64,000 bases of DNA from Mycobacterium sp. Z3061 (GTDB lineage Bacteria; Actinomycetota; Actinomycetes; Mycobacteriales; Mycobacteriaceae): positions 3,348,001 through 3,412,000 of the forward strand of contig NZ_CP134062.1 in the NCBI RefSeq assembly GCF_031583025.1, in the 5' to 3' direction. Shown here one piece after another: positions 1 to 9,052 of the stretch (its first letter is position 1; every line of letters starts with the position of its first letter). Below the pieces are notes generated by a model, which saw only the letters and a list, made by a program, of their open reading frames with translations, had not been told where the DNA came from and searched no databases. The translations under genes and the position numbers were made by a program.

Positions 1-122
1 CGGCGTCGGTTCTCGACGTCCTGTGCCGGACGGTTGCCGACCCGCCATCCGCGGGTTCCTACGGAGTGATGATGGCGATGGGGCCCGGTTTCAGCTTCGA
101 ACTGCTGCTACTGAGCTGGTGA
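1..122 (+). CDS. Type III polyketide synthase, C-terminal end only (partial)
   Basis: The window opens inside this gene; only about the last 40 codons are present, read in the frame that ends with TGA at 120-122. The peptide contains [20 protein letters not shown] followed by SW and the stop. The GPGF loop and the hydrophobic ELLLLSW ending are hallmarks of chalcone-synthase-like type III PKSs, whose GFGPG loop shapes the active site. The family makes alkylresorcinols or pyrones from acyl-CoA and malonyl-CoA. The catalytic Cys-His-Asn residues lie upstream of the window. The stop overlaps the start of the next gene (GTGA), so the two are probably translated together. Confidence 0.85.
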   Translation, partial: ASVLDVLCRTVADPPSAGSYGVMMAMGPGFSFELLLLSW

Positions 123-631
123 GCGATATGTATTACTTCTGCTTCGTCGGTGCCGTGGGTGTGGAACGTATTGTCGAACTGGTCGTTGCCCGGCGCAACG
201 CCGCATGGTCAATTGGTCAGGGCGGCAAAGAGTTCGGTCAGGGTCACTACCCGGTGATGGTTGGCATGCACACGCTCATCCTCATTGCCTGCGTCACCGA
301 AGTCGGGGCCCTGCACCGGCCGTTCATACCCTGGCTGGGCTGGCCGATGGTCGCGATCGTGCTGCTCAGCACCATTGTTCGCTGGCGGTGCGTCACCGTG
401 CTCGGCAAACGTTGGAACCCAAGGCTTATCGTGATTCCGGGGGCCGCACTGGTCACCGGTGGACCGTACCGCTGGCTTCGCCATCCCAACTACGCCGCGG
501 TTGCCGCGGAAGTCGCCGCGCTGCCCCTGGTGCACACGGCGTGGTTGACTGCGATCGCGTTCAGCATCGCCAACGCCTTGGTGCTCACTGTCCGAATCCG
601 CGCGGAGAACGCCGTGTTGGGCTATGCCTGA
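119..631 (+). CDS. Isoprenylcysteine carboxyl methyltransferase (ICMT)-family membrane protein
   Basis: A 170-residue integral membrane protein starting with GTG at 119, overlapping the stop of the type III PKS; an ATG at 128 is the alternative start. Several hydrophobic segments are visible (starting [19 protein letters not shown]). The C-terminal part carries [19 protein letters not shown], the R-H-P-N-Y SAM-binding signature of ICMT/phospholipid-methyltransferase proteins. ICMT-like genes directly after type III PKS genes are common in actinobacteria, where they are thought to methylate the polyketide product (family knowledge). Methylation of a phenolic or pyrone lipid is therefore the likely role; the exact substrate is inferred. 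Confidence 0.8.
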   Translation: MSDMYYFCFVGAVGVERIVELVVARRNAAWSIGQGGKEFGQGHYPVMVGMHTLILIACVTEVGALHRPFIPWLGWPMVAIVLLSTIVRWRCVTVLGKRWNPRLIVIPGAALVTGGPYRWLRHPNYAAVAAEVAALPLVHTAWLTAIAFSIANALVLTVRIRAENAVLGYA

Positions 632-710
632 CCGCAGCCAGTCCTCGCCGCGCGCCGCAGGTCGCCTGGTTGAGCTCGTCAAATCCCTCGAGTAGTGACA
701 AGGTGAAGGT

Positions 711-743
711 ATGACGCCTCCGCCGCGACCCTCGTTCGGCTAA
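711..743 (+). CDS. Possible 10-codon proline-rich leader peptide (MTPPPRPSFG)
   Basis: An ATG at 711 follows a strong SD-like stretch (AAGGTGAAGG, 700-709) and encodes MTPPPRPSFG before a TAA at 741-743. The GAF-ANTAR gene starts three bases later with a GTG that has no good SD of its own. This looks like translational coupling through a leader peptide, and PPP is a known ribosome-stalling motif relieved by EF-P. It could also be chance, or the remnant of a frameshifted N-terminus. Low confidence. Confidence 0.25.
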   Translation: MTPPPRPSFG

Positions 744-745
744 AT

Positions 746-1453
746 GTGGCGATCTACGAGGAACTCCTCGCGGCCGTCGACGGTCGCCACGGGGTAGATG
801 CCGCCGACCGGCTCTGTGAAGCATGCGTGGATCTCCTCGATGTCGATGCAGCGGCGATATCGCTCGTCTTCGACGGTGCGAGCAGCGCAACTCTGGGGTC
901 CAGTGGAAAGCAGGCTCGCATCTACGACGAACTGCAGTTCACCCTCGGCGAGGGGCCGTGCCTGGAATCGGTGGCGCGACGTTCGCCCGTTCTGGTTCTC
1001 GATCTCGCCGACCCCGAGGAGTCTCGCTGGCCTGCGTACGGCCCTGCCATGCTGGCTCACCAGATCAGGGGCGTATATGCGCTACCCGTCGTCGTGGCCG
1101 GCGAATTTATCGGCGCTCTTGATCTTTTCCGGATGCGGCCCGGTCAACTGATGAGCGAGGACTTGACCGGCGCAACGGCCGCTGCCGAGATTGCCGGCGT
1201 CCCCGTTCTAGACCTTCTCGACAGCGATATGCGGGCCAGCGTGGCCGACCCGACCAGCGATGCGTGGGCCGAATTGAACACCCTGAGTCGTGCAGAGGTC
1301 AGCCAGGCGACCGGCATGCTCGTGGCCCAGTTGCAAATCGAGCCCGCCGAAGCGCTGGTGCGGCTACGGGCCCACGCTTACGCCACCGGACGTAGCGCTA
1401 CCGACGTCGCCCGCGACATCCTTGAGCGCCGATTGAAGCTCGAGGCGGACTGA
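746..1453 (+). CDS. GAF-ANTAR domain regulator 1
   Basis: A 235-residue cytosolic regulator with an N-terminal GAF domain (about 15-150; includes FTLGEGPCLE) and a C-terminal ANTAR domain (about 180-230; RAEVSQATGMLVAQLQIEPA then a helix ending in DVARDILERRL). ANTAR domains bind tandem stem-loop RNAs and control termination or translation; the GAF domain is the presumed sensor. The start is the GTG at 746, the only start codon downstream of the in-frame stop at 704. It lies close upstream of a second GAF-ANTAR gene on the same strand and probably shares its transcript. Ligand and RNA targets are unknown. Confidence 0.85.
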   Translation: MAIYEELLAAVDGRHGVDAADRLCEACVDLLDVDAAAISLVFDGASSATLGSSGKQARIYDELQFTLGEGPCLESVARRSPVLVLDLADPEESRWPAYGPAMLAHQIRGVYALPVVVAGEFIGALDLFRMRPGQLMSEDLTGATAAAEIAGVPVLDLLDSDMRASVADPTSDAWAELNTLSRAEVSQATGMLVAQLQIEPAEALVRLRAHAYATGRSATDVARDILERRLKLEAD

Positions 1454-1493
1454 TGCGGGAGCGGCTGGGAAGACTTCTCCGAAGGAGGCAATC

Positions 1494-2252
1494 ATGACTG
1501 ATACGCCCCGAGAGACAGGCGTTCTGGACGCTGTCGTCTCGCTCGTCGACAGTCTGCTCGACGACTTCGACATCGTCGATCTCTTGACCGGTCTCACCGA
1601 ACGCTGTGCCGAGTTGCTCGACATCGAGGCGGCGGGCATCCTGCTCGCTGACCCCCTGAATCAGCTCCACCTGCTGGCAGCCACCTCGGAGCAGGCCCGT
1701 GAACTCGAACTTTTCCAGCTGCTGGCCGACGATGGACCATGTCTTGATTGCTACGCCACCGGCCGACGGGTGTCGGTAGCCGACCTCCGCAACGAGAGCG
1801 ACCGCTGGCCGCGGTTCGTTCCCGCCGCGATCGGGGCCGGCTTCGCCTCGGTGCATGCGGTCCCGATGCGAGCTGCCGGAAGAGTCCTGGGCGCGCTCGG
1901 CTTGTTCGGCGCCCGCCCCGGGGAGCTCACCGAGGCCGACCTGCTCGTCGGTCAGGCCCTGACGCACGTTGCGTGTGTCGCGATACTCCAGGATCACCCA
2001 CCCACCCCGGTGACCGTGTTGCCGCAGCTACGGTCCGCACTGACCAATCGTGTTGTCGTCGAGCAGGCCAAGGGTCTACTCCGGGAGATGCTGGACATAT
2101 CCCTGGAGGAGGCGTTCGCCCTGTTGCGGACTTACGCGCGGGGCAGTGGCGAACACCTGACCAGCGTTGCCCGCAGCTTGATGACCGATCGGTACTCCCG
2201 GATGCTGCTTGTCGCGGAATTTGCCGAAATCCTTTCCACGCCAATGCAATAA
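1494..2252 (+). CDS. GAF-ANTAR domain regulator 2
   Basis: A 252-residue regulator with ATG at 1494, preceded by a clear SD (GAAGGAGG about 7 bases upstream). The GAF domain spans about residues 15-165 (LLADDGPCLDCYATGR). The ANTAR domain spans about 185-240, with VVVEQAKGLL then an Ala-rich helix, matching the V-x-Q-A-x-G family core. It sits 40 bp after regulator 1 and ends four bases before the stop of regulator 3, which is transcribed toward it. It resembles regulator 1 more than regulators 3 and 4, since it lacks the LNEGPCI and RLGVHSAL motifs of that pair. Confidence 0.87.
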   Translation: MTDTPRETGVLDAVVSLVDSLLDDFDIVDLLTGLTERCAELLDIEAAGILLADPLNQLHLLAATSEQARELELFQLLADDGPCLDCYATGRRVSVADLRNESDRWPRFVPAAIGAGFASVHAVPMRAAGRVLGALGLFGARPGELTEADLLVGQALTHVACVAILQDHPPTPVTVLPQLRSALTNRVVVEQAKGLLREMLDISLEEAFALLRTYARGSGEHLTSVARSLMTDRYSRMLLVAEFAEILSTPMQ

Positions 2253-2256
2253 CGGG

Positions 2257-3060
2257 CTAAACTCGGCGTGCGCGGGCGCGCCGGGCGGCCTCTTCGACCA
2301 ATCGCTCGGCGACGGTGTGCAGCTTGACGTTCTGCGATTGGCTCAAACGGGTGAGTCGGTCGAACGCCTCTTCCATGCTGCCGCCCGACCGGCTACGGAT
2401 GATCCCGATCGCCTGATCGATCACAGACCGAGTGTCCAACGCACGTTGCAGTCGCAGCGTCCGTTCGTGCGCTGCGGCCAACAATTGGGCGTTGTACACC
2501 GCCACGGCGGCGGGTACGGCGAACTGCGCCCCCATCTGCACGGCGTGCTCACCGAAGGCATCGCGGATTTTGGCGTAGGCGTTGATTGAGCCGATCACCT
2601 CGTCGCCGACGATCAACGGCAGTGCCAGCGCGGAATGCACTCCCAGCCGGGCTACCCGGCCACCGAAATGCGGCCACCGATCATCGCTACCCAGTGATCC
2701 ACTCACGATGGGCCGCCGCGACTGCATACAGCTGATGCACGGCCCCTCGTTCAGCTCACCATATTGCATGTTGTCGATCTCGTGGACCAGCATTTCGGTG
2801 GCGGCCCAGGTCTGAATCCGGGACAACGACCCTCGGTGGTCGGCCACGGCGACGCAGACCCCATCGGTACCTGGAATCGCCTGAACGGCGAACTTCGCCA
2901 CATCCCCGAGAAGTTCGCTCACTCCGCCGCCGCTGGCCACGATCCCGGCCACGCCACGCAAGCCGGCATAGAGTTCGGCCTCGTCTGCTTCCAATTGGGC
3001 AGGGGAGAGGTCGGACTGCGGCGGCGTCTCGCGACCGGGCTGGACGTCGAAGTCGGCCAA
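2257..3060 (-). CDS. GAF-ANTAR domain regulator 3 (paralogue of regulator 4)
   Basis: A GAF-ANTAR protein of 267 residues from the TTG at 3060, which has a good SD (AAAGGGGG a few bases upstream); a GTG at 3081 would add seven residues. The GAF part (about 45-190) contains ELNEGPCISCMQSRRP and RLGVHSALALPLIVGDEVIG. The ANTAR part (about 205-260) contains SVIDQAIGIIRSRSG. These motifs recur almost unchanged in the protein at 9240, so the two are paralogues, and they bracket the acyl-ligase block. The gene lies 61 bp downstream of the fatty-acyl-AMP ligase on the same strand and may be cotranscribed with it. Confidence 0.87.
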   Translation of the reverse strand: MADFDVQPGRETPPQSDLSPAQLEADEAELYAGLRGVAGIVASGGGVSELLGDVAKFAVQAIPGTDGVCVAVADHRGSLSRIQTWAATEMLVHEIDNMQYGELNEGPCISCMQSRRPIVSGSLGSDDRWPHFGGRVARLGVHSALALPLIVGDEVIGSINAYAKIRDAFGEHAVQMGAQFAVPAAVAVYNAQLLAAAHERTLRLQRALDTRSVIDQAIGIIRSRSGGSMEEAFDRLTRLSQSQNVKLHTVAERLVEEAARRARARRV

Positions 3061-3121
3061 AGGTCCCCCTTTCGTACGCACCTCTCAGCAACGAATCTAC
3101 TACCCCGGAAATCCCAGGGAA

Positions 3122-4756
3122 TCAGCTGATGAGCGCCAAGGCATTGCCCCGCCGAAGCTTTCCCGAGGGTGTCTTCGGGATCACTCCCGGCGCGAGCACT
3201 ACCACGTTGCGCGGCCGGACGTCGACCTCGGCAACGACCTCGTGTGCCACCTGCTGCTCGATGCGCCGTACCTGAACCGGGTCTTGCCAGCACTTGGATT
3301 CGACAGCTACAGCAAACGACTCTCGAGTGAGACCCTTGTCTAGACGCACCGCAACCGCACACCCGGGCCGAACGCCCGTAACACGGCTGGCGGCACGTTC
3401 GATATCGGTGGGGTAGATGTTTCGACCGGCCATGATGATCACGTCCTTGACCCGGCCACAGATGACGACGCGTCCGTTTTCGGTGAGATACCCGAGGTCA
3501 CCGGTGTCGTACCAGCCCTGGTCGTCCCGGGCGGGCACCATTCCGGCCATCGTCGAGTAGCCCAGAGTCACCGGATCGCCGCGCAATTGCAGGACTCCGA
3601 CCGCCCGATCGGCAAGAAAATTACCGAAGTCGTCGACGACGCGGGCCTCGATACCCTCCAGCGGACGCCCGAGCGTAGCGAACCGTCGAGTATTGCCTTT
3701 AGTCGCCGGAACAGCCAGGTTCAACACGGCGAACAGGCCCGCGTCGACCTCGTCGACCAGCAGACCGGTGTCGCATTCGGTGAACGACACCGCCACTGTT
3801 GCCTCCGCCATCCCATAGGCAGGCAACATCGCCTCCGGCCGCAATCCGAACGGCCTGCCTGCCTCGCAGAAGTCTTCGACGTCGGCCGGCTCTACCTGTT
3901 CGGCGCCCGACAGTGCCCAACGCATGCTGGACAGGTCGAACTGGCCCGGCGTGGCCTGCGTGCGAAGCTTCCTGGCGAGCATCTTGTATGCGAAGTTCGG
4001 CGCGGCGGTCATCGTGCCCCGGTACTTGTCGATGAGCTTCGCCCATAGCAGGTTGTCGCCGAGAAAGTCCATTGGCGTGAACTTCACCAGCTCGGCACCG
4101 AAAAACATTGGCACGGTAAGGAAGCCGACCATGCCCATGTCGTGAAACAACGGCAACCAGCTCACGATCACGTCGGTGTCGAGGTTCATTCGTGCGCCGA
4201 CGAACATGGCCTCGGCGTTGGATACGACGTTGCGGTGGCTGATCTGGACGGCCTTGGGTGAACCGGTGGATCCCGACGTCAGCTGTAGCAGCGCAAGGTC
4301 GTCGTCGCTGGTCTCCACCGGGCCGGTCGGGTTGCTGTCGAGGAGTTGCGCGATCGTCAGCACCGGCAGACCCAGCTCTGCCAGTAACGGCGCGGCGGCC
4401 AGGAACGGGTCCGAGATCACCACCGCTCCGGCACCTATCATGTCGAGCACGGACGTGGTTTCGGCGGCCCAGCGTTGCAGGTCGGTGCGGGTGGTGGGCT
4501 GGTGCAGCATGGTCAGGCAGGCACCGCGCATCCAGATGCCCTGCGCGGTCGGTGCGATCTCGGCAGGAGCTCCCGCAAGCACCGCGACCGCATCCCCGTG
4601 GCCGATCCCGGCGCCGGCCAAGCCGCCGGCGACCTGGCGCGCTCGCTGGTGGACCTCGCTCCAACTATGCCGGACCGGGTTCTCCGGCTCCCCCGTGACA
4701 AGGCCGTTCGCACTGAATTGTGCGTTGGCATACATCGTTTCGGTGAATCTACTCAT
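3122..4756 (-). CDS. Fatty-acyl-AMP ligase / FadD-type adenylating enzyme
   Basis: A 544-residue ANL-superfamily enzyme that activates a carboxylic acid as acyl-AMP. Motifs in order: [19 protein letters not shown] (P-loop), [15 protein letters not shown] (the LPLxHDMG signature typical of fatty-acyl-AMP ligases), [13 protein letters not shown], an extra loop before [11 protein letters not shown] as in FAALs, [11 protein letters not shown], and [11 protein letters not shown] with the C-terminal catalytic Lys. FAALs normally pass acyl-AMP to a carrier protein or PKS rather than to CoA; the missing partner could be the hydrolase-ligase fusion upstream or the PKS at the window start (inference). 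The start has an AAGGAA SD, and tandem hairpins lie just upstream. Confidence 0.85.
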   Translation of the reverse strand: MSRFTETMYANAQFSANGLVTGEPENPVRHSWSEVHQRARQVAGGLAGAGIGHGDAVAVLAGAPAEIAPTAQGIWMRGACLTMLHQPTTRTDLQRWAAETTSVLDMIGAGAVVISDPFLAAAPLLAELGLPVLTIAQLLDSNPTGPVETSDDDLALLQLTSGSTGSPKAVQISHRNVVSNAEAMFVGARMNLDTDVIVSWLPLFHDMGMVGFLTVPMFFGAELVKFTPMDFLGDNLLWAKLIDKYRGTMTAAPNFAYKMLARKLRTQATPGQFDLSSMRWALSGAEQVEPADVEDFCEAGRPFGLRPEAMLPAYGMAEATVAVSFTECDTGLLVDEVDAGLFAVLNLAVPATKGNTRRFATLGRPLEGIEARVVDDFGNFLADRAVGVLQLRGDPVTLGYSTMAGMVPARDDQGWYDTGDLGYLTENGRVVICGRVKDVIIMAGRNIYPTDIERAASRVTGVRPGCAVAVRLDKGLTRESFAVAVESKCWQDPVQVRRIEQQVAHEVVAEVDVRPRNVVVLAPGVIPKTPSGKLRRGNALALIS

Positions 4757-4773
4757 GGTCGTTCCTTCAGCGT

Positions 4774-4815
4774 CGGCGCGATGGCGCCGTTCGTTTTTTC
4801 GCCGTTCTGCGGCGA
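4774..4815 (-). promoter_or_regulatory. Two tandem hairpins in the leader of the fatty-acyl-AMP ligase mRNA
   Basis: On the minus strand the leader holds TCGCCG-CAGAA-CGGCGA (4815-4799), nine bases of mostly A, then CGGCGC-CATC-GCGCCG (4789-4774), the latter ending just before the SD. Both stems are perfect 6-bp stems. Tandem stem-loops near an SD are the kind of RNA bound by ANTAR proteins, four of which are encoded nearby, but the loops are 5 and 4 bases, or 7 and 6 if the closing pair opens, so the canonical ANTAR hexaloop is not clearly present. On the plus strand the 4774-4789 hairpin is followed by a T-rich run, so an antisense terminator is the alternative. Confidence 0.35.
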
Positions 4816-5539
4816 GCTCGCCAGCCGAACAGGAGGTGGGGGTGGGAACGCGCCGTGCGGCAGTACGCAGCTTGACGAAAGTGTTTCTGCGGCAGCATGA
4901 TCAGGGTGATCTACCGGCCAGCTCGACTGACGTGGCGGGCGGTTGGCGGCACCGGTCGAAGGGCCTCTGCCGTATGGGCGCAACACAGCTGAGACGTCGA
5001 TTTGTCGAGAATGGCATCCCTGCCATCGCAGACGGACCGACGATGCACTTTCCCGCACAGTGCGGCATCGCCGCACGCCGATACAGCCGTCAGGTGCGGC
5101 CATCATCCTAATGTTCTAAGCACGGGACCCGTCGTTGCCGGTCCGGGCCAGCGCGGCAGCCCGACCGGTGTTTTCGGCTAACCGGGGAGGGCGGACACGC
5201 AGCGGCGGGGACCTTATAACAGTCGCCGCCGGACATCTCCGGGAGGCTGGTGAATCAACCAGTTCGAAGGATACCGCATGGCGGACCGCGCCCGTTGAAT
5301 TAACGGACCTTCTCGGTGCGACAGCCTCCGCCCTCGTGGCTCGGTGCGCGCTCAGGGTAAGAGCCAATCCGTGAGATGCGCTCCTTTCCAACAAATTCCG
5401 AATCGGTCCACCGTCGGGACAAGCTGGGTGAGAAGCGCGTCAACCCAGATTCGCGGTATGTCCGGTGCGCCAAAGGAATACGAGGTCCGGGATGGTTTGT
5501 AGAGAGTGCGGTCGGAGGGCACGGACAAGACGGAAATCG
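4816..5539. other. Gene-free stretch between two minus-strand ligase genes
   Basis: About 720 bases upstream of the acyl-AMP ligase and downstream of the hydrolase-ligase fusion. Open frames here give low-complexity Arg/Ser/Pro-rich peptides with no recognisable domain and no mycobacterial codon-position bias. The ligase promoter should lie here, but no convincing -10/-35 pair or operator stands out. Confidence 0.5.
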
Positions 5540-8491
5540 CTAGGGCCGGACTTGGTTGTCCTCGGCAGGCGGATGTTGATATCGGCCGTCAGAAGGAACG
5601 TAGTACCAGGTATTATTCCCCGGCTTGGGCAGTCCGGCCGCGCGCAATGCGTTCGAGAGGGGGCGGTAAGAAGGCGTTAGTGGTATGCGATCGACGACAT
5701 GGACAACGGCGGGACGCTGATGCCGGGGGAGGCTGCTCAGCGCCGTGGTCAGCATGTCCGCGGTGAGGACACCGGCTCTGCCAAGAGTCACGGCCGCGAC
5801 CGCGACGTCATATGTATCGGTGGCTACGGGGTATACCACGGCCAGTTCGATCGCCGTGACGCTGCCTAGCGCGTCGCAGATCGGCTGACCGAACACTGGT
5901 CCGTACGCCGACTGGATCACTGCGTTTCTACTGTCGACGAACGAGTAGTCGCCGTCGCCGTCGCGGCGAAACAGGTGGTCGGTACTGATCCAGGTGTCTC
6001 CGTGACCGAATACCGAGCGCATCGACACGCGGGCGGCGTCGAGGCCGGAGCGCGGCTTCGTCAGCAGCACGCCGATCTCATCGTCCGCGCAAGGGCGTAC
6101 GAAACCGTCGACATCCACCATAAACAGGCCGTTGGCTGGATCGTAAGCCGCGAGCCGAATCTCGCTGCTACCTGGCAGTGGCCGTCCCTTGGCCCCGATT
6201 TTCGTACCTGCGACATTGGCCAACACGGCGTCCCCCTCGGTGGAGGCGTAGAACTCCAGCACCCGCGCCGGGAAGAATCGGTCGGTGACTTTGTGCCACA
6301 ACCCGATTGGCATTCCGGATCCGATGAACAGGCGGATCGGGTGATGTGCGGCGAGCTCGGGCGACGCAGCCTCCACCAGTTCGAGCAGCATCGTCCAGGT
6401 GTAGGTCACCACCGTAACGCCGTAACGGTGGACTTCCTCGGCGAAACGAGTCGGGTCGACACCACGGGTCAAGGCAATGCGCGCCCCTGCGGCGACCGCG
6501 CCGCCCAGACCGACCATCAGGCCCGAGGGATGATGCAGCGGGGTCAGACAATAGATCGTGTCGCCGCGGCCGAGCGCGGCCGCAGTGGCGGTGCCGTAGG
6601 CCGATAGCGCCCACCGATGATTGGTGACCTCCTTGACCATGGCGCGCCCCCCGGTGGTGCTGAAGAACACGAAGGCGAGATCGCTTGCCTTGCCCGGGTT
6701 CGGCCGAAACCACTTCGGCAGCCGCCCTCCGGGCAGATCGAGACCGTCCAGCTCGACTACTTGCTTCGGCTCGTTGGGCGCGGGTTCCGTGGTGCGTGGG
6801 CGACCGAGCACAAGCACCCGGGCGCCCGTAGCGAGGGCTGTCGCCAAATGGCCCGGGTCGGTGACGATATCCGCCACCTCGCACAGACGTACGGCGGCAG
6901 CAAGGTCGTCATCCGGGGGTAGCAGTACCGCCACCGCGCCCAGCCGCGACAGTGCCGCGATCGCGGTCAGCGCATTGGGGCTGGTGTCCATCAACACCCC
7001 GATGTGGGCTCCCTGGCGAATACCAGCTGCGATGAGGCCGCGCACTGCGTCGTCGATGCGTCGATTGACGGTGCGGTTGGTGTGAACTCGATCCTCGAAC
7101 AAGAAGCATTCTTCCTCCGGTGCTTTGTTCGCCTGTTCAGCCATCAACGCACCCAACGACACCCGGGAGTGGGGTTGGAGCCGACCGAGGCGGGCAAGCT
7201 GCGGCAGGGTACGCACGGCCGCTCCGGCGATTTCGCGGCCACCGCGCGCCGCCCCCATAGCAGCGTCGGCCAAGCCCACGCCCACGCCGATGCCCAATTC
7301 GGCCAGTGCACCCGCCGATTGACCTATGCGCGACGTGAGAGCGCCTGCGTCATCGCTTCCATCACCTCGGTTCATCTCCATCGCGTGCACGCTGTCCGGC
7401 TTGGGACCTCGGCCGTCCTGCCAGAGCACCCATCCGGCGACGGTCGGCCAGGTCTGGGTGGCGGCAGTCGTTCCAACAACGAGCCCGAAGTGACCTGCCC
7501 GCAACAGCACCTCGGACACCTCTGCGCGAGGTGCGGCCCGGCGGATTCCCCGCACCGACGCAGGCTGGCCGATGTCGTCGATCTCACCGATGAAAGCAGC
7601 TACCGGACAGGTGATTTCGGCGAGCGTGATCAACGTGCCATCGATCACGGCACCGCCGGCCATCATGCGGTTATGGACCACGAACTGGCGCAGCAGCTCG
7701 GCGACCGCCGGACCCGACCATGCCACCCAGCCCTCAACCTCTAGGAAGCGGCGCTGTTGTTCCCTGGGCAGTAACGCTTCTCGGTCGTGGAGTTGCCGGA
7801 GAAAGTCCCATCTCGCACGGACCGTCTTGATGGGGTCCAGAAGTTGAAAGCCGGTGCGCGCCATCCATCCGGATACCGAAAGGCGGTTGAAGACGTGGTC
7901 GGCAACCAGCTGTGCACCGCGGCCCGCCAGGGCCGCGGGAATTCCGAACGGTAGACCGCTCAGCGAATCGACCGCGCTTCCGAAGGTGATGACGCTTGCC
8001 AAGCCCTCGGAACGGCGGTAGGCCGCGGTCTGATAACAGAACATGCCGCCCTGCGAATAGCCCGCCAAGTGCACCCTGCGGCCGGTGTGGGATTGCACGG
8101 AGTCGATGATCGCGCTCAGGGCGACCACGTGGTCGCTCAACGTGCGTTCGAGGCCGCCCGTTTCCAGGTCTGGTGAGCCGAAGTCCACGACCCACGGGTC
8201 CACACCCAGATCGTGCAGCACTCCGACTGCGCCTTCGTCGCGAGTAACGTCAAACACATTGGCCGACATCATCATTGGCGGTACCAAGACCACCGGTGGC
8301 CGTGCCGCATCCTTCGTGTCGCCGGGGAAGTATCGCCGTAGACGATACATGTCGCGACGTTCCACGATCTCAAACGGTGACGGAACCGACCCGGTCTGAA
8401 AGCCCCCGAACCGCAGTATCTCAGTGCCATTGTGCAAGGTCGCGATCATCCGGGTCACAGGGGCCGCTAACAGGCCGCTACCCCAGATCAT
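5540..8491 (-). CDS. PhaC-like alpha/beta-hydrolase fused to AMP-binding acyl-ligase domain
   Basis: About 983 residues from ATG 8491 (GTG 8500 is equally possible). Residues 1-380 resemble polyhydroxyalkanoate-synthase-like hydrolases: VVLVPPMMMSANVFD, then AGYSQGGM with the nucleophile near Ser146. Residues about 455-960 form an ANL adenylating domain: FFSTTGGRAMVKEV (P-loop), FYASTEGDAVLANV, GDTWISTDHLF. The usual C-terminal catalytic Lys motif is replaced by LTPSYRPLSNAL, so thioesterification or adenylation may be altered. The start overlaps the end of the STAS gene (translational coupling). The hydrolase may load or release the acyl group handled by the ligase half; the substrate is unknown. 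Confidence 0.8.
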   Translation of the reverse strand: MIWGSGLLAAPVTRMIATLHNGTEILRFGGFQTGSVPSPFEIVERRDMYRLRRYFPGDTKDAARPPVVLVPPMMMSANVFDVTRDEGAVGVLHDLGVDPWVVDFGSPDLETGGLERTLSDHVVALSAIIDSVQSHTGRRVHLAGYSQGGMFCYQTAAYRRSEGLASVITFGSAVDSLSGLPFGIPAALAGRGAQLVADHVFNRLSVSGWMARTGFQLLDPIKTVRARWDFLRQLHDREALLPREQQRRFLEVEGWVAWSGPAVAELLRQFVVHNRMMAGGAVIDGTLITLAEITCPVAAFIGEIDDIGQPASVRGIRRAAPRAEVSEVLLRAGHFGLVVGTTAATQTWPTVAGWVLWQDGRGPKPDSVHAMEMNRGDGSDDAGALTSRIGQSAGALAELGIGVGVGLADAAMGAARGGREIAGAAVRTLPQLARLGRLQPHSRVSLGALMAEQANKAPEEECFLFEDRVHTNRTVNRRIDDAVRGLIAAGIRQGAHIGVLMDTSPNALTAIAALSRLGAVAVLLPPDDDLAAAVRLCEVADIVTDPGHLATALATGARVLVLGRPRTTEPAPNEPKQVVELDGLDLPGGRLPKWFRPNPGKASDLAFVFFSTTGGRAMVKEVTNHRWALSAYGTATAAALGRGDTIYCLTPLHHPSGLMVGLGGAVAAGARIALTRGVDPTRFAEEVHRYGVTVVTYTWTMLLELVEAASPELAAHHPIRLFIGSGMPIGLWHKVTDRFFPARVLEFYASTEGDAVLANVAGTKIGAKGRPLPGSSEIRLAAYDPANGLFMVDVDGFVRPCADDEIGVLLTKPRSGLDAARVSMRSVFGHGDTWISTDHLFRRDGDGDYSFVDSRNAVIQSAYGPVFGQPICDALGSVTAIELAVVYPVATDTYDVAVAAVTLGRAGVLTADMLTTALSSLPRHQRPAVVHVVDRIPLTPSYRPLSNALRAAGLPKPGNNTWYYVPSDGRYQHPPAEDNQVRP

Positions 8492-8960
8492 CGATATCAC
8501 ATATTCCGTCGCGGTCGCCGGTGGCGTATATCGGATCCGGTCCGACCAGAGTTGCCAGTGCCGCACTGACGGTACCGACGGCCGGCAGCATGGCATCTGG
8601 GTCGCAGATTCTCAGCAGTCGAGATGTGGAATCGCCAGGTACCACTGCCCAGGCTATTCCAGCGCCTTGGCAGTTCAACGCTATTCGCTTTAGGGCGGAG
8701 AAGCCGGCCGCGCCCAGAAATTCCAGCCGAGTCATATCCAGGATCAGCGCGCGGCAAAGCGCGAGGTCGGACAGTACGTATTCGGCGAGGTCGACTGCGT
8801 TCGTGCTGTCGACGTCGCCGACAACACTGACGATGGCGACCGCCGAGATCGTCCAGCGCGTGTGCAATCGCGCTGATCGGCCCAGGTCCCGCCCGCTACG
8901 TGACGTACCGAAAATGATTTGGTCGGATAGGACTGAACTTTGAAACAATTTGTCGATCAT
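8478..8960 (-). CDS. STAS-domain protein, anti-sigma-factor antagonist-like
   Basis: A 160-residue protein with one STAS domain (about 35-145): AIVSVVGDVDSTNAVDLAEY, then LDMTRLEFLGAAGFSAL. In phosphorylated antagonists the second motif has a Ser or Thr before the Gly (D-S-S-G in SpoIIAA); here it reads G-A-A-G, so the phospho-acceptor is missing and the protein may be constitutively active or work outside partner switching. It is the first gene of a minus-strand operon, overlapping the hydrolase-ligase fusion, and is divergent from GAF-ANTAR regulator 4. No cognate anti-sigma kinase is visible in the window. Confidence 0.82.
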   Translation of the reverse strand: MIDKLFQSSVLSDQIIFGTSRSGRDLGRSARLHTRWTISAVAIVSVVGDVDSTNAVDLAEYVLSDLALCRALILDMTRLEFLGAAGFSALKRIALNCQGAGIAWAVVPGDSTSRLLRICDPDAMLPAVGTVSAALATLVGPDPIYATGDRDGICDIDDLG

Positions 8961-9052
8961 AGTGATCCAGTCATGGAGATCACCGGGGGTGCCGGGTGCG
9001 GAGCGAAGGCCCCTGAGATTGAGCAGCGTACGGCTGAACCTGTCCCGACCAG

